Assembly (NCBI RefSeq): GCF_000315425.1
Contig: NZ_JH992924.1
Location: 674,648 to 738,647, forward strand
Source of the DNA: Massilia timonae CCUG 45783
Lineage (GTDB): Bacteria; Pseudomonadota; Gammaproteobacteria; Burkholderiales; Burkholderiaceae_D
DNA length: 64,000 nucleotides
Reading direction: 5' to 3'
Part shown: one piece after another, positions 24,874-33,090 of the stretch
Layout of the letters: the number at the start of each line of letters is the position of its first letter
Numbering within the stretch: the stretch's first letter is position 1
Notes under the pieces: generated by a model
Database searches by the model: none
What the model was told of the DNA's origin: nothing
What the model saw: only the letters and a program-made list of their open reading frames with translations
Translations under genes and position numbers: made by a program

Positions 24874-26616
24874 ATGTCCGGGGAAAAGAAAAAGACGCCG
24901 CTGCGCTCGGCGGCGTGGTTCGGGACGCAAGACAAGAACGGTTTCATGTACCGCAGCTGGATGAAGAACCAGGGCATTCCCGACCATGAATTCCAGGGCA
25001 AACCCATCATCGGCATCTGCAATACCTGGTCCGAACTCACTCCCTGCAACGCCCATTTCCGCAAGCTGGCCGAACACGTCAAGCGCGGCATCCTGGAAGC
25101 CGGCGGCTTCCCGGTCGAATTCCCCGTGTTTTCGAACGGCGAATCGAACCTGCGGCCGACCGCCATGCTGACCCGTAACCTGGCGTCGATGGACGTCGAG
25201 GAGTCGATCCGCGGCAATCCGATGGACGCCGTGGTGCTGCTGGTCGGCTGCGACAAGACCACGCCGGCCCTGCTGATGGGCGCGGCCAGCGTCGACCTGC
25301 CGACCATCGTCGTCACCGGCGGCCCGATGCTCAACGGTAAACTGAACGGCAAGGACATCGGTTCCGGCACCGCCGTCTGGCAGCTGCACGAGCAAGCCAA
25401 GGCCGGCGCCATCACGATGCACGAATTCCTGTCGGCCGAAGCGGGGCACTCGCGTTCGGCCGGCACCTGCAACACCATGGGCACGGCGTCTACGATGGCC
25501 TGCATGGCCGAGGCGCTGGGCACCTCGCTGCCGCACAATGCGGCGATTCCCGCCGTGGATGCGCGGCGCTACGTGCTGGCCCATATGTCGGGCATCCGCA
25601 TCGTCGAGATGGTGCACGAAGACCTGCGCATCTCGAAGATCCTCAAGCGCGAGAACTTCGAGAACGCGATTCGCGTGAACGCGGCGATCGGCGGTTCGAC
25701 CAATGCCGTGATCCACCTGAAGGCGATCGCCGGCCGCGTCGGCGTGCAGCTCGAACTCGAGGACTGGACCCGCATCGGCAAGGGCACCCCGACCGTGGTC
25801 GACCTGCTGCCGTCGGGCCGCTACCTGATGGAAGAGTTCTATTACGCCGGCGGCCTGCCGGCGGTGGTCCGGCGCCTGGGAGAAGGCGGCCTGATTCCGC
25901 ACCGGGACGCATTGACCGTCAACGGCAAGTCGCTGTGGGAGAACTGCGTCGACGCGCCGATATACAACGACGAGGTGGTGCGCCAGCTGGACAATCCGCT
26001 GATCGCGGACGGCGGCATCTGCATCCTGCGCGGCAACCTGGCGCCGCGCGGCGCGGTGCTGAAGCCGTCGGCGGCGTCGCCCCACCTGATGCGGCACCGC
26101 GGCCGCGCGGTGGTGTTCGAGGATTTCGACCACTACAAGGAGCGCATCCTCGATCCCGACCTGGACGTGGATGAGAACTGCGTGCTGCTGATGAAGAACT
26201 GCGGGCCGAAGGGCTATCCGGGCATGGCCGAAGTGGGCAATATGGGACTGCCGCCCAAGCTGCTGGCCAAGGGCATCACCGACATGGTGCGCATCTCGGA
26301 CGCGCGCATGAGCGGCACCGCCTACGGCACCGTGGTGCTGCACGTGGCGCCGGAGGCGATGGCCGGCGGCCCGCTGGGCATCGTGCAGGACGGCGACATG
26401 ATCCAGCTCGATTGCCATGCCGGCCTGCTCAATGTGGAACTGAGCGATGAACAGATCCGCGCGCGGCTGGCGGATCGGGCCGAGAAAGCCGCGCCCGTGC
26501 AGCATAGCGGTTACCAGCGGCTGTACCTGGACCATGTGATGCAGGCCGATGAAGGGTGCGACTTCGATTTTCTCGTCGGGTGTCGCGGGTCGGCGGTGCC
26601 GAAGCATTCCCATTGA
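24874..26616 (+). CDS. L-arabonate dehydratase (IlvD/Edd family)
   Basis: 580 residues, the usual length. Cluster-ligand cysteines are Cys58 (WSELTPCN), Cys126 (LVGCDKTTP) and Cys199 (SAGTCNTMGTAS), matching with a one-residue shift the [2Fe-2S] ligands known for rhizobial L-arabinonate dehydratase. It removes water from L-arabonate to give 2-keto-3-deoxy-L-arabonate. ATG 24874 follows AGGAGA. Close relatives act on other pentonates and hexonates; the arabinose assignment rests on sequence and on the lactonase, AraD1 and arabinanase neighbours. Confidence 0.9.
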   Translation: MSGEKKKTPLRSAAWFGTQDKNGFMYRSWMKNQGIPDHEFQGKPIIGICNTWSELTPCNAHFRKLAEHVKRGILEAGGFPVEFPVFSNGESNLRPTAMLTRNLASMDVEESIRGNPMDAVVLLVGCDKTTPALLMGAASVDLPTIVVTGGPMLNGKLNGKDIGSGTAVWQLHEQAKAGAITMHEFLSAEAGHSRSAGTCNTMGTASTMACMAEALGTSLPHNAAIPAVDARRYVLAHMSGIRIVEMVHEDLRISKILKRENFENAIRVNAAIGGSTNAVIHLKAIAGRVGVQLELEDWTRIGKGTPTVVDLLPSGRYLMEEFYYAGGLPAVVRRLGEGGLIPHRDALTVNGKSLWENCVDAPIYNDEVVRQLDNPLIADGGICILRGNLAPRGAVLKPSAASPHLMRHRGRAVVFEDFDHYKERILDPDLDVDENCVLLMKNCGPKGYPGMAEVGNMGLPPKLLAKGITDMVRISDARMSGTAYGTVVLHVAPEAMAGGPLGIVQDGDMIQLDCHAGLLNVELSDEQIRARLADRAEKAAPVQHSGYQRLYLDHVMQADEGCDFDFLVGCRGSAVPKHSH

Positions 26617-26662
26617 GTCGATGGAAAGCGTCAATCACCATAATATAAAGGAGACCCGAACC

Positions 26663-27655
26663 ATGCTGCTCGTCCAATTTCTGACCGAATCGAATGAACG
26701 CCGCGTCGGCATCCTGAACGACGCCACCATCCGCATCATCGACGGCTATGCCACCACGCTCGACCTCGCGCGTGCCGCGATCGCGCAGGGCAGGGGCCTG
26801 GCGCACCTGGCCGACAGCGCCGCCGGTGCGCAGCAGGTCGCCTATGACGAGCTGGCCGCTGCCAGCCGTATCCTGCCCCCGGTCGACCATCCCGACCCCG
26901 CCCACTGCTACGTCACCGGCACTGGCCTGACCCACCTGGGCAGCGCCGACACGCGCGACAGCATGCACAAGAAGATCGGCGGCGACATCGAGGCCCTGAG
27001 CGACAGCATGAAGATGTTTCGCCTGGGCGTGGAAGGCGGCAAGCCGGCGCCCGGCACGCCCGGCGTGCAGCCGGAATGGTTCTACAAGGGCGACGGCTCG
27101 ATCCTGCGCGCCAGCGGCCAGGACCTCGACATGCCGGCGTTCTCGCTCGACGGCGGCGAGGAGCCGGAAATCGCCGGCCTGTACCTGATCGGCGACGATG
27201 GACAGCCCTACCGCCTGGGCTATGCGATCGGCAACGAATTCTCGGACCACGTCACCGAACGCCAGAACTACCTCTACCTGGCGCACTCGAAGCTGCGCAA
27301 CTGCGGTGTCGGTCCAGCGCTGCTGGTCGGCGAGCTGCCGGCCCACGTGGCGGGCGTGTCGCGCGTCATTGGCCTCGACGGCCAGGTGCGCTGGGAGAAG
27401 GCGTTCGTCAGCGGCGAAGACAATATGTCGCACACGCTGGAAAACCTCGAACATCATCACTTCAAATATGGCCTGTTCAAACGCCCGGGCGACGTGCACG
27501 TCCACTTCTTCGGCACCGCGACCCTGAGCTTTGCCGACGGCGTCCAGGTCGCGGCGGGGGAGACCTTCGAGATCGAGGCGCCGGCTTTCGGTCCGGCCCT
27601 GCGCAACCGCCTCGCCGTGCATGACGCCCCGTTCGTCAAGGTCAAGCGCTTATGA
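26663..27655 (+). CDS. AraD1/GguC-family FAH-fold enzyme of L-arabinose catabolism
   Basis: 330 residues in the GguC/AraD1 branch of the fumarylacetoacetate hydrolase superfamily. Recognisable segments are CYVTGTGLTHLGSADTRD, GLYLIGDDGQPYRLGYAIGNEFSDHV (metal and substrate region) and HFKYGLFKRPGDVHVHFFGTATLSFADG. Proteins of this family sit in L-arabinose clusters (chvE-gguABC in Agrobacterium) and are annotated as the 2-keto-3-deoxy-L-arabonate dehydratase; I treat the exact reaction as probable. ATG 26663 has AAAGGAGA upstream. It follows arabonate dehydratase by 46 bp. Confidence 0.85.
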   Translation: MLLVQFLTESNERRVGILNDATIRIIDGYATTLDLARAAIAQGRGLAHLADSAAGAQQVAYDELAAASRILPPVDHPDPAHCYVTGTGLTHLGSADTRDSMHKKIGGDIEALSDSMKMFRLGVEGGKPAPGTPGVQPEWFYKGDGSILRASGQDLDMPAFSLDGGEEPEIAGLYLIGDDGQPYRLGYAIGNEFSDHVTERQNYLYLAHSKLRNCGVGPALLVGELPAHVAGVSRVIGLDGQVRWEKAFVSGEDNMSHTLENLEHHHFKYGLFKRPGDVHVHFFGTATLSFADGVQVAAGETFEIEAPAFGPALRNRLAVHDAPFVKVKRL

Positions 27656-27708
27656 TGCAGTAAGCCGGCCCGCAGAGGCTTCGGCTCGATAACAGGATGG
27701 AGACAAGC

Positions 27709-28476
27709 ATGGAACAGATGGGGAACTACCCCAGCCTGCGGGACAAGCGGGTATTCGTGACGGGAGGCGGCAGCGGCATCGGCGAAGCGATCGTGCAGGC
27801 CTTCGTGGAGCAGGGCGCGACCGTCGCCTTCGTCGACATCGCGCAGCAGGCCAGCGAGGCGCTATGCGCGCGGCTGGCCGATGCGGGGCCACATGCCCCG
27901 GTCTACCGCCATTGCGACATCACTGACATCCCGGCGCTGCAGCGCACGATGGCCGAACTGGCCGCGCAGCTGGGCGACTTCGACGTCCTGGTCAACAATG
28001 CGGCCAACGACCAGCGCCACGACATCCAGGACGTCTCGCTCGACTACTGGAACGAGCGCATCGCCATCAACCAGCGTCCGATGTTCTTCACCTGCCAGGC
28101 GGTCCTGCCCGGGATGAAGAAGAAGGGCGGCGGCTCCATCATCAATTTCAGCTCCATGTCGTGGCATGCCAAGGGCGCCGGGTATCCGGTGTACGCCACC
28201 ACCAAGGCGGCCGTGATCGGGCTCACGCGCAGCCTGGCGCGCGACCTGGGGCCGTTCGGCGTGCGGGTCAACACGGTCACGCCGGGCTGGGTCATGACCC
28301 AGCGCCAGGTCGAGCTGTGGGTCGATGCGGCGGCGGAAGTCGAGATCGGGAAGGCGCAGTGCCTGCCGGGCAAGCTGATGCCCGACGATGTCGCGCGCAT
28401 GGTGCTGTTCCTCGGCGCCGACGACAGCAGGATGTGCACGGCGCAGGATTTTGTCGTGGATGCCGGCTGGACCTGA
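27709..28476 (+). CDS. Short-chain dehydrogenase, probable L-arabinose 1-dehydrogenase
   Basis: 255 residues, classical SDR: Rossmann motif VTGGGSGIG, then NNAA, catalytic Ser in NFSSMSWH, Tyr-x-x-x-Lys in YATTKAA, and the C-terminal DAGWT. It probably oxidises L-arabinose (or D-galactose) to the lactone with NAD(P)+, the first pathway step, which no other gene here provides. GGAG at 27699-27702 favours ATG 27709; ATG 27697 would overlap that ribosome site. Some relatives are D-xylose or fucose dehydrogenases, so substrate range is uncertain. Confidence 0.83.
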   Translation: MEQMGNYPSLRDKRVFVTGGGSGIGEAIVQAFVEQGATVAFVDIAQQASEALCARLADAGPHAPVYRHCDITDIPALQRTMAELAAQLGDFDVLVNNAANDQRHDIQDVSLDYWNERIAINQRPMFFTCQAVLPGMKKKGGGSIINFSSMSWHAKGAGYPVYATTKAAVIGLTRSLARDLGPFGVRVNTVTPGWVMTQRQVELWVDAAAEVEIGKAQCLPGKLMPDDVARMVLFLGADDSRMCTAQDFVVDAGWT

Positions 28477-28573
28477 TCGATCCGCACGTCCGCACGATTC
28501 CTTCACGCCCCAGTCGTCCACCCGTTACCATCGTTGCCGCTTGCGTGGCGACGATGGACCATTGGAGTCCGCC

Positions 28574-30484
28574 ATGACCGCATCCCGCTCCACCGCACTG
28601 CTCGTCCTTGGAACACTCTGCGCCCATGCGCACGCCGCGCCTCTCAGCAGCCCCGACCGCCACATCGCGGTCGATGTCGGCGTCTCGGCGGACGGCGCGC
28701 TGACCTACTCCGTCGCCCGCGACGGCACGCCCGTCATCCTGCGCTCAAGCCTCGGCCTGGCGGTGCAGGGCGCCGACCTGACCACGGGCTTGAGGCTGGC
28801 CGCCAGCTCGCCGGTCAAGCCGATCGAAGACCGCTACGAACTGGCCACCGCCAAGAAGCGCCACATCACCTACCGCGCCAACGAACAGACTCATACCGTG
28901 CGCAATGCCCAGGGCCAGGCCATGGACGTGACCTTCCGCGTCTCGAACGACGGCGTCGCCTTCCGTTACCGCGTCGCCGGCAAGAACCTGAAATTCGTCC
29001 GCGAAACCTCGGCCTTCGCCTTCGATCAGTCCGCGAAGGCCTGGCTGCAGCCGATGTCGGTCGCCCAGACCGGCTGGTCGAACACGAATCCTTCCTACGA
29101 AGAGCACTACCAGCGCGAGATCCCGGTCGGCACCCCGTCGACCCTGGGCGCCGGCTGGGTCTTCCCGGCGCTGTTCCGTACCGGCGAGACCTGGGTCGCG
29201 CTCACGGAGGCGAACCTGGACGGCAGCTTCCATGCCTCGCGCCTGCACACCGACTCGCGCGGCGGCGTCTATCGTCTCGACGTCCCGGCCGCGCCCGAGG
29301 TGTTCACGGGCGGCGCGCTGCTGGCCGAGTCAAAGGGCGATCTGGTCACGCCGTGGCGCATCATCGCACTGGGCAGCCTGCGCACGCTGGTGGAATCGAC
29401 GCTCGGCACCGATCTCGCGGCGCCTGCGATCGCCTTCGACAAGGCGAAGGTCCAGCCCGGCCACGCATCCTGGAGCTGGGCGCTGCTCAAGGACGACGGC
29501 ACCTATCTCGATATCCAGAAGCGCTTCGTCGACTACGCCGCCGACATGGGGTGGGACTACACGCTGGTCGATGCCGACTGGGACCGCAAGATCGGCTTCG
29601 AACGCATGCGCGAGCTGGTGACCTATGCGTCTGCGAAGAAGATCGGCATCCTGGTCTGGTACAACTCGTCCGGCGCCTGGAACAAGACGCCATACAGCCC
29701 GAAGGGAGCGCTGCTCACCCGCGCAGCGCGCGTGCGCGAATTCGCACGCCTGCGCGACATGGGCGTCAAGGGCGTCAAGATCGACTTCTTCGCCGGCGAC
29801 GGCAAGTCGATGGTCGCCTATTACGTCGACCTGCTCCAGGACGCGGCCGACGCCGGCCTGCTGGTGAACTTCCACGGCGCCACCTTGCCGCGCGGCTGGT
29901 CGCGCACCTTCCCGAACCTGATGACGGTGGAGGCGGTGAAGGGATTCGAATTCACCACCTTCGACCAGAAGGACCAGGATGCGATGCCGCCACACGCCGC
30001 CATGCTGCCGTTCAGCCGCAACCTGTTCGACCCGATGGACTACACGCCGCTGGTGTTCGGCGACATCCCCAGGATCAAGCGCGTCACGCGCAACGGCTTC
30101 GAGCTGGCCGAGGCGGTGCTGTTCCTGTCCGGAATCCAGCACGTCGCCGAGCGGCCCGAAGGCATGGCCGGCGTTCCCGATTACGTGAAACAGCTGCTGC
30201 GCGACCTGCCGCGCAGCTGGGACGACGTGCGCTTCATCGACGGCTACCCGGGCCGCCACGCGGTCATCGCGAGAAAGAGCGGCGACAGCTGGTATGTGGC
30301 CGGATTCAATGCCGACAGTGAAGCGCGCAGCGTCGACCTCGACCTGTCGTTCATCGCCGGACGCAGCGGGACCTTGACCACCGACGGGGATGGCGAACGC
30401 GCATTCAGCCAGGCCCCGATCAAGGCGGGCAAGACCAGCATCCGCATCAAAGCGCGCGGCGGCTTCGTCGCGGTATTCAAATAA
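28574..30484 (+). CDS. GH97-family glycosidase, retaining type, exported
   Basis: 636 residues with a signal peptide (MTASRSTALLVLGTLCAHAHA). An N-terminal beta-sandwich (about 25-270), a (beta/alpha)8 barrel (about 280-560) and a C-terminal beta domain give the normal GH97 layout. Asp404 in GVKIDFFAGD and Glu453 in MTVEAVKGF fit the Asp nucleophile and Glu acid/base of the retaining GH97 branch (alpha-galactosidases and some beta-L-arabinopyranosidases), not the inverting SusB branch. Next to arabinanases, beta-L-arabinopyranosidase or alpha-galactosidase action is likely. It may be transcribed by readthrough from promoter B, as its 97-bp gap holds no copy of the operator. Confidence 0.88.
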   Translation: MTASRSTALLVLGTLCAHAHAAPLSSPDRHIAVDVGVSADGALTYSVARDGTPVILRSSLGLAVQGADLTTGLRLAASSPVKPIEDRYELATAKKRHITYRANEQTHTVRNAQGQAMDVTFRVSNDGVAFRYRVAGKNLKFVRETSAFAFDQSAKAWLQPMSVAQTGWSNTNPSYEEHYQREIPVGTPSTLGAGWVFPALFRTGETWVALTEANLDGSFHASRLHTDSRGGVYRLDVPAAPEVFTGGALLAESKGDLVTPWRIIALGSLRTLVESTLGTDLAAPAIAFDKAKVQPGHASWSWALLKDDGTYLDIQKRFVDYAADMGWDYTLVDADWDRKIGFERMRELVTYASAKKIGILVWYNSSGAWNKTPYSPKGALLTRAARVREFARLRDMGVKGVKIDFFAGDGKSMVAYYVDLLQDAADAGLLVNFHGATLPRGWSRTFPNLMTVEAVKGFEFTTFDQKDQDAMPPHAAMLPFSRNLFDPMDYTPLVFGDIPRIKRVTRNGFELAEAVLFLSGIQHVAERPEGMAGVPDYVKQLLRDLPRSWDDVRFIDGYPGRHAVIARKSGDSWYVAGFNADSEARSVDLDLSFIAGRSGTLTTDGDGERAFSQAPIKAGKTSIRIKARGGFVAVFK

Positions 30485-30509
30485 GACTGACTAAAACCAG
30501 GAGACATCA

Positions 30510-32057
30510 GTGAAAGCACTCAAGCCCCTCATCCTCGCATGCAGCCTTGCCGCCTTGCCGGTTCTCACCTTCGCCCAGGTGAGCGTGTCGGTCGACACCA
30601 CCAAGCCGGGCCCGGTCATCAACAAGAACGTGTACGGCCAGTTCGCAGAACACCTCGGCACCGGCATCTATGAGGGCTTGTGGGTGGGGCCGGATTCCAG
30701 GATTCCGAACACGCGCGGCTGGCGCAACGACGTGGTGGGCGCGTTGAAGGAGCTGAAGGTGCCGCTGGTGCGCTGGCCGGGCGGCTGCTTCGCCGACGAG
30801 TACCACTGGCGCGACGGCATCGGCGCGCGCAACAAGCGTCCGGTCAAGGTCAACACCCACTGGGGCGGCGTGGCCGAGGACAATGCGGTCGGCACCCATG
30901 AGTTCTTCGACCTGGTCGAGCTGCTGGGCACCGAAGCCTACGTCAACGGCAATCTGGGTTCCGGCACCCCGCAAGAGATGGCCGAGTGGCTCGAGTACAT
31001 GACCTCGGACACCAAGTCGTCGCTGGCCGAGCTGCGGCGCAAGAACGGCCGCAAGGAGCCGTACAAGGTCGCCTATTTCGGTATCGGCAACGAGGCCTGG
31101 GGCTGCGGCGGCAATATGAAGCCGGAGTATTATGCCCACCTGTATAACCACTATGCCACCTTCCTGAAGACGCCGCCGGGCGCGCGTCCGAAGATCATCG
31201 CCAGCGGCGGCAACGACAACGACACCAAATGGACCGACGTGTTGAGCCGCGAAGCCGCGCGCGGCACCGACGGCATCAGCTACCACTACTATACCTTGCC
31301 GACCGGCGTCTGGGAGAAGAAGGGCGCCGCGACCGGCTTCCCGGAATCCGAATGGTTCTCGACCATCCAGCAGACCCTGCGCATCGACCAGCAGATCAAA
31401 CAGAACATCGCCGTCCTCGACAAGAACGATCCGCAGAAGAAGATCGGCTTCTATGTCGACGAGTGGGGCACCTGGTACGACGTGGAGCCGGGCACCAATC
31501 CGGGCTTCCTGTTCCAGCGCAACACGATCCGCGATGCGGTGGTGGCGGCGCTCAACTTCAACATCTTCCATGAGTACGCCGAGCGGGTGCGCATGACGAA
31601 TATCGCGCAGATGGTCAACGTGCTGCAGGCGATGATCATCACCGACAAGGACAAGATGCTGCTCACGCCGACCTACCACGCCTACAAGATGTACATCCCG
31701 TTCCAGGACGCGACCAAGCTGCCGGTGGCGGTCGACAACGATGTGGCCTACTCGAGCAATGGCAAGGCGGTGCCGGGCATCAGCGCCACCGCGGCGCGCG
31801 CCAAGGACGGCAAGGTCTATGTCGCCCTGGTCAACACGCACCCGACCCGCGCCAGCGACGTGGCGCTGAACGTGGCCGGCCTGAACGTGGGGAGCGTGAC
31901 GGGCCAGGTGCTGACGGCCGAGAAGATGGACGCCCACAACACCTTCGAGCAGCCGCAGGCGGTCAAGCCGGCGCCATTCAGCGCGAAGGCGGCCGACGGC
32001 AAGCTGACCATCAAGGTGCCGGCCAAGGCCGTGATGGTGTTCGCCGTCGAGGCGTGA
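30510..32057 (+). CDS. GH51 alpha-L-arabinofuranosidase, exported
   Basis: 515 residues. Signal peptide MKALKPLILACSLAALPVLTFA, cleaved before QVSV. The catalytic barrel has acid/base Glu195 in GIGNEAWGCGG and nucleophile Glu318 in YVDEWGTWYD, and ends with the GH51 beta-sandwich. It removes terminal alpha-L-arabinofuranose from arabinan, arabinoxylan or arabinogalactan. Many bacterial GH51 enzymes are intracellular, so the clear signal peptide places this one in the periplasm or outside. A good ribosome site (AGGAGA) precedes ATG 30510. Confidence 0.93.
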   Translation: MKALKPLILACSLAALPVLTFAQVSVSVDTTKPGPVINKNVYGQFAEHLGTGIYEGLWVGPDSRIPNTRGWRNDVVGALKELKVPLVRWPGGCFADEYHWRDGIGARNKRPVKVNTHWGGVAEDNAVGTHEFFDLVELLGTEAYVNGNLGSGTPQEMAEWLEYMTSDTKSSLAELRRKNGRKEPYKVAYFGIGNEAWGCGGNMKPEYYAHLYNHYATFLKTPPGARPKIIASGGNDNDTKWTDVLSREAARGTDGISYHYYTLPTGVWEKKGAATGFPESEWFSTIQQTLRIDQQIKQNIAVLDKNDPQKKIGFYVDEWGTWYDVEPGTNPGFLFQRNTIRDAVVAALNFNIFHEYAERVRMTNIAQMVNVLQAMIITDKDKMLLTPTYHAYKMYIPFQDATKLPVAVDNDVAYSSNGKAVPGISATAARAKDGKVYVALVNTHPTRASDVALNVAGLNVGSVTGQVLTAEKMDAHNTFEQPQAVKPAPFSAKAADGKLTIKVPAKAVMVFAVEA

Positions 32058-32058
32058 C

Positions 32059-33090
32059 GTGAAGGCCGCGCGCGCAATCGCGGCTGTAGCGATGGCGGTA
32101 TTTTCCGCACTGGCCGCGCTGACCGGTGCGGCATACGCCGCCCAGGTCGGCGTGCACGACCCGGTGATGGCGAAGGAGAAGGATCGCTACTACCTGTTCA
32201 GCACCGGCCCCGGCATCACCTTCTACAGCTCGGGCGACATGAAGACGTGGAAGCCGGAAGGACGCGTATTCCCGGAAGGCCCGGCGTGGGCGACGAAGGC
32301 CGCGCCGAGCTTCAACGGCCATGTCTGGGCGCCCGACATTTATCATCATGACGGCAAGTACTACCTGTACTACTCGGTGTCCGGCTTCGGCAAGAACACC
32401 TCGGCCATTGGCGTGACCGTCAACAGCACGCTGGACCCGCGTGCGCCCGGCTACAAATGGGAAGACCAGGGACTGGTGGTGCAATCGGTCCCGGGCCGCG
32501 ACCTGTGGAATGCGATCGACTCGCACGTGATCGACGACGACAAGGGCACGCCGTGGATGTCGTTCGGCTCGTTCTGGGGCGGTCTCAAACTGGTGAAGCT
32601 CGACGCCAGCCGCACCCGCCTGGCCGAACCGCAGGAGTGGCGCACGATCGCCCGCCGCGAGCGTCCGGCCTTCACGCCGGACGAAGAAGCCGCGCCGGCG
32701 CAGATCGAGGCCCCGTTCATCTTCCCGAAGAACGGCTGGTACTACCTGTTCGCGTCCTGGGACCTGTGCTGCAAGGGCAAGGACAGCACCTACAAGGTGG
32801 TGGTGGGGCGGTCGAAGAGCGTCACCGGCCCCTACCTCGACCGCAACGGCGTCGACATGGCCAGGGGCGGCGGTTCGCTCGTGATCCAGGGCGACGGCGA
32901 CTGGCAGGCGCTCGGCCACAACAGCGCCTATACCTTCGACGGCAAGGACTATATGGTGCTGCACGCCTACGAGACCTTTGATAAGTACCGGCAGAAGCTG
33001 AAGGTGCTGGAGATGACGTGGGACGGGGACGGCTGGCCCGTGCTCGACCAGAAGGACCTGAACCGCTACCAGAGCGTGCTGCAACAATGA
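32059..33090 (+). CDS. GH43 endo-alpha-1,5-L-arabinanase-like, exported
   Basis: 343 residues with a signal peptide (cleavage near AAYAAQ). GH43 propeller with catalytic Asp34 (VGVHDPVM), Asp154 (NAIDSHV) and Glu217 (AQIEAPFIF); VHDPVM, WAPDIYHHDGKYYLYYSVS and GHNSAYTFDGKDYMVLHAY are typical of endo-arabinanases that cut alpha-1,5-arabinan backbones. It starts with GTG 32059, one base after the GH51 stop, so translation is probably coupled. Exo-acting members share these motifs, so endo action is likely but not proved. Confidence 0.9.
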   Translation: MKAARAIAAVAMAVFSALAALTGAAYAAQVGVHDPVMAKEKDRYYLFSTGPGITFYSSGDMKTWKPEGRVFPEGPAWATKAAPSFNGHVWAPDIYHHDGKYYLYYSVSGFGKNTSAIGVTVNSTLDPRAPGYKWEDQGLVVQSVPGRDLWNAIDSHVIDDDKGTPWMSFGSFWGGLKLVKLDASRTRLAEPQEWRTIARRERPAFTPDEEAAPAQIEAPFIFPKNGWYYLFASWDLCCKGKDSTYKVVVGRSKSVTGPYLDRNGVDMARGGGSLVIQGDGDWQALGHNSAYTFDGKDYMVLHAYETFDKYRQKLKVLEMTWDGDGWPVLDQKDLNRYQSVLQQ

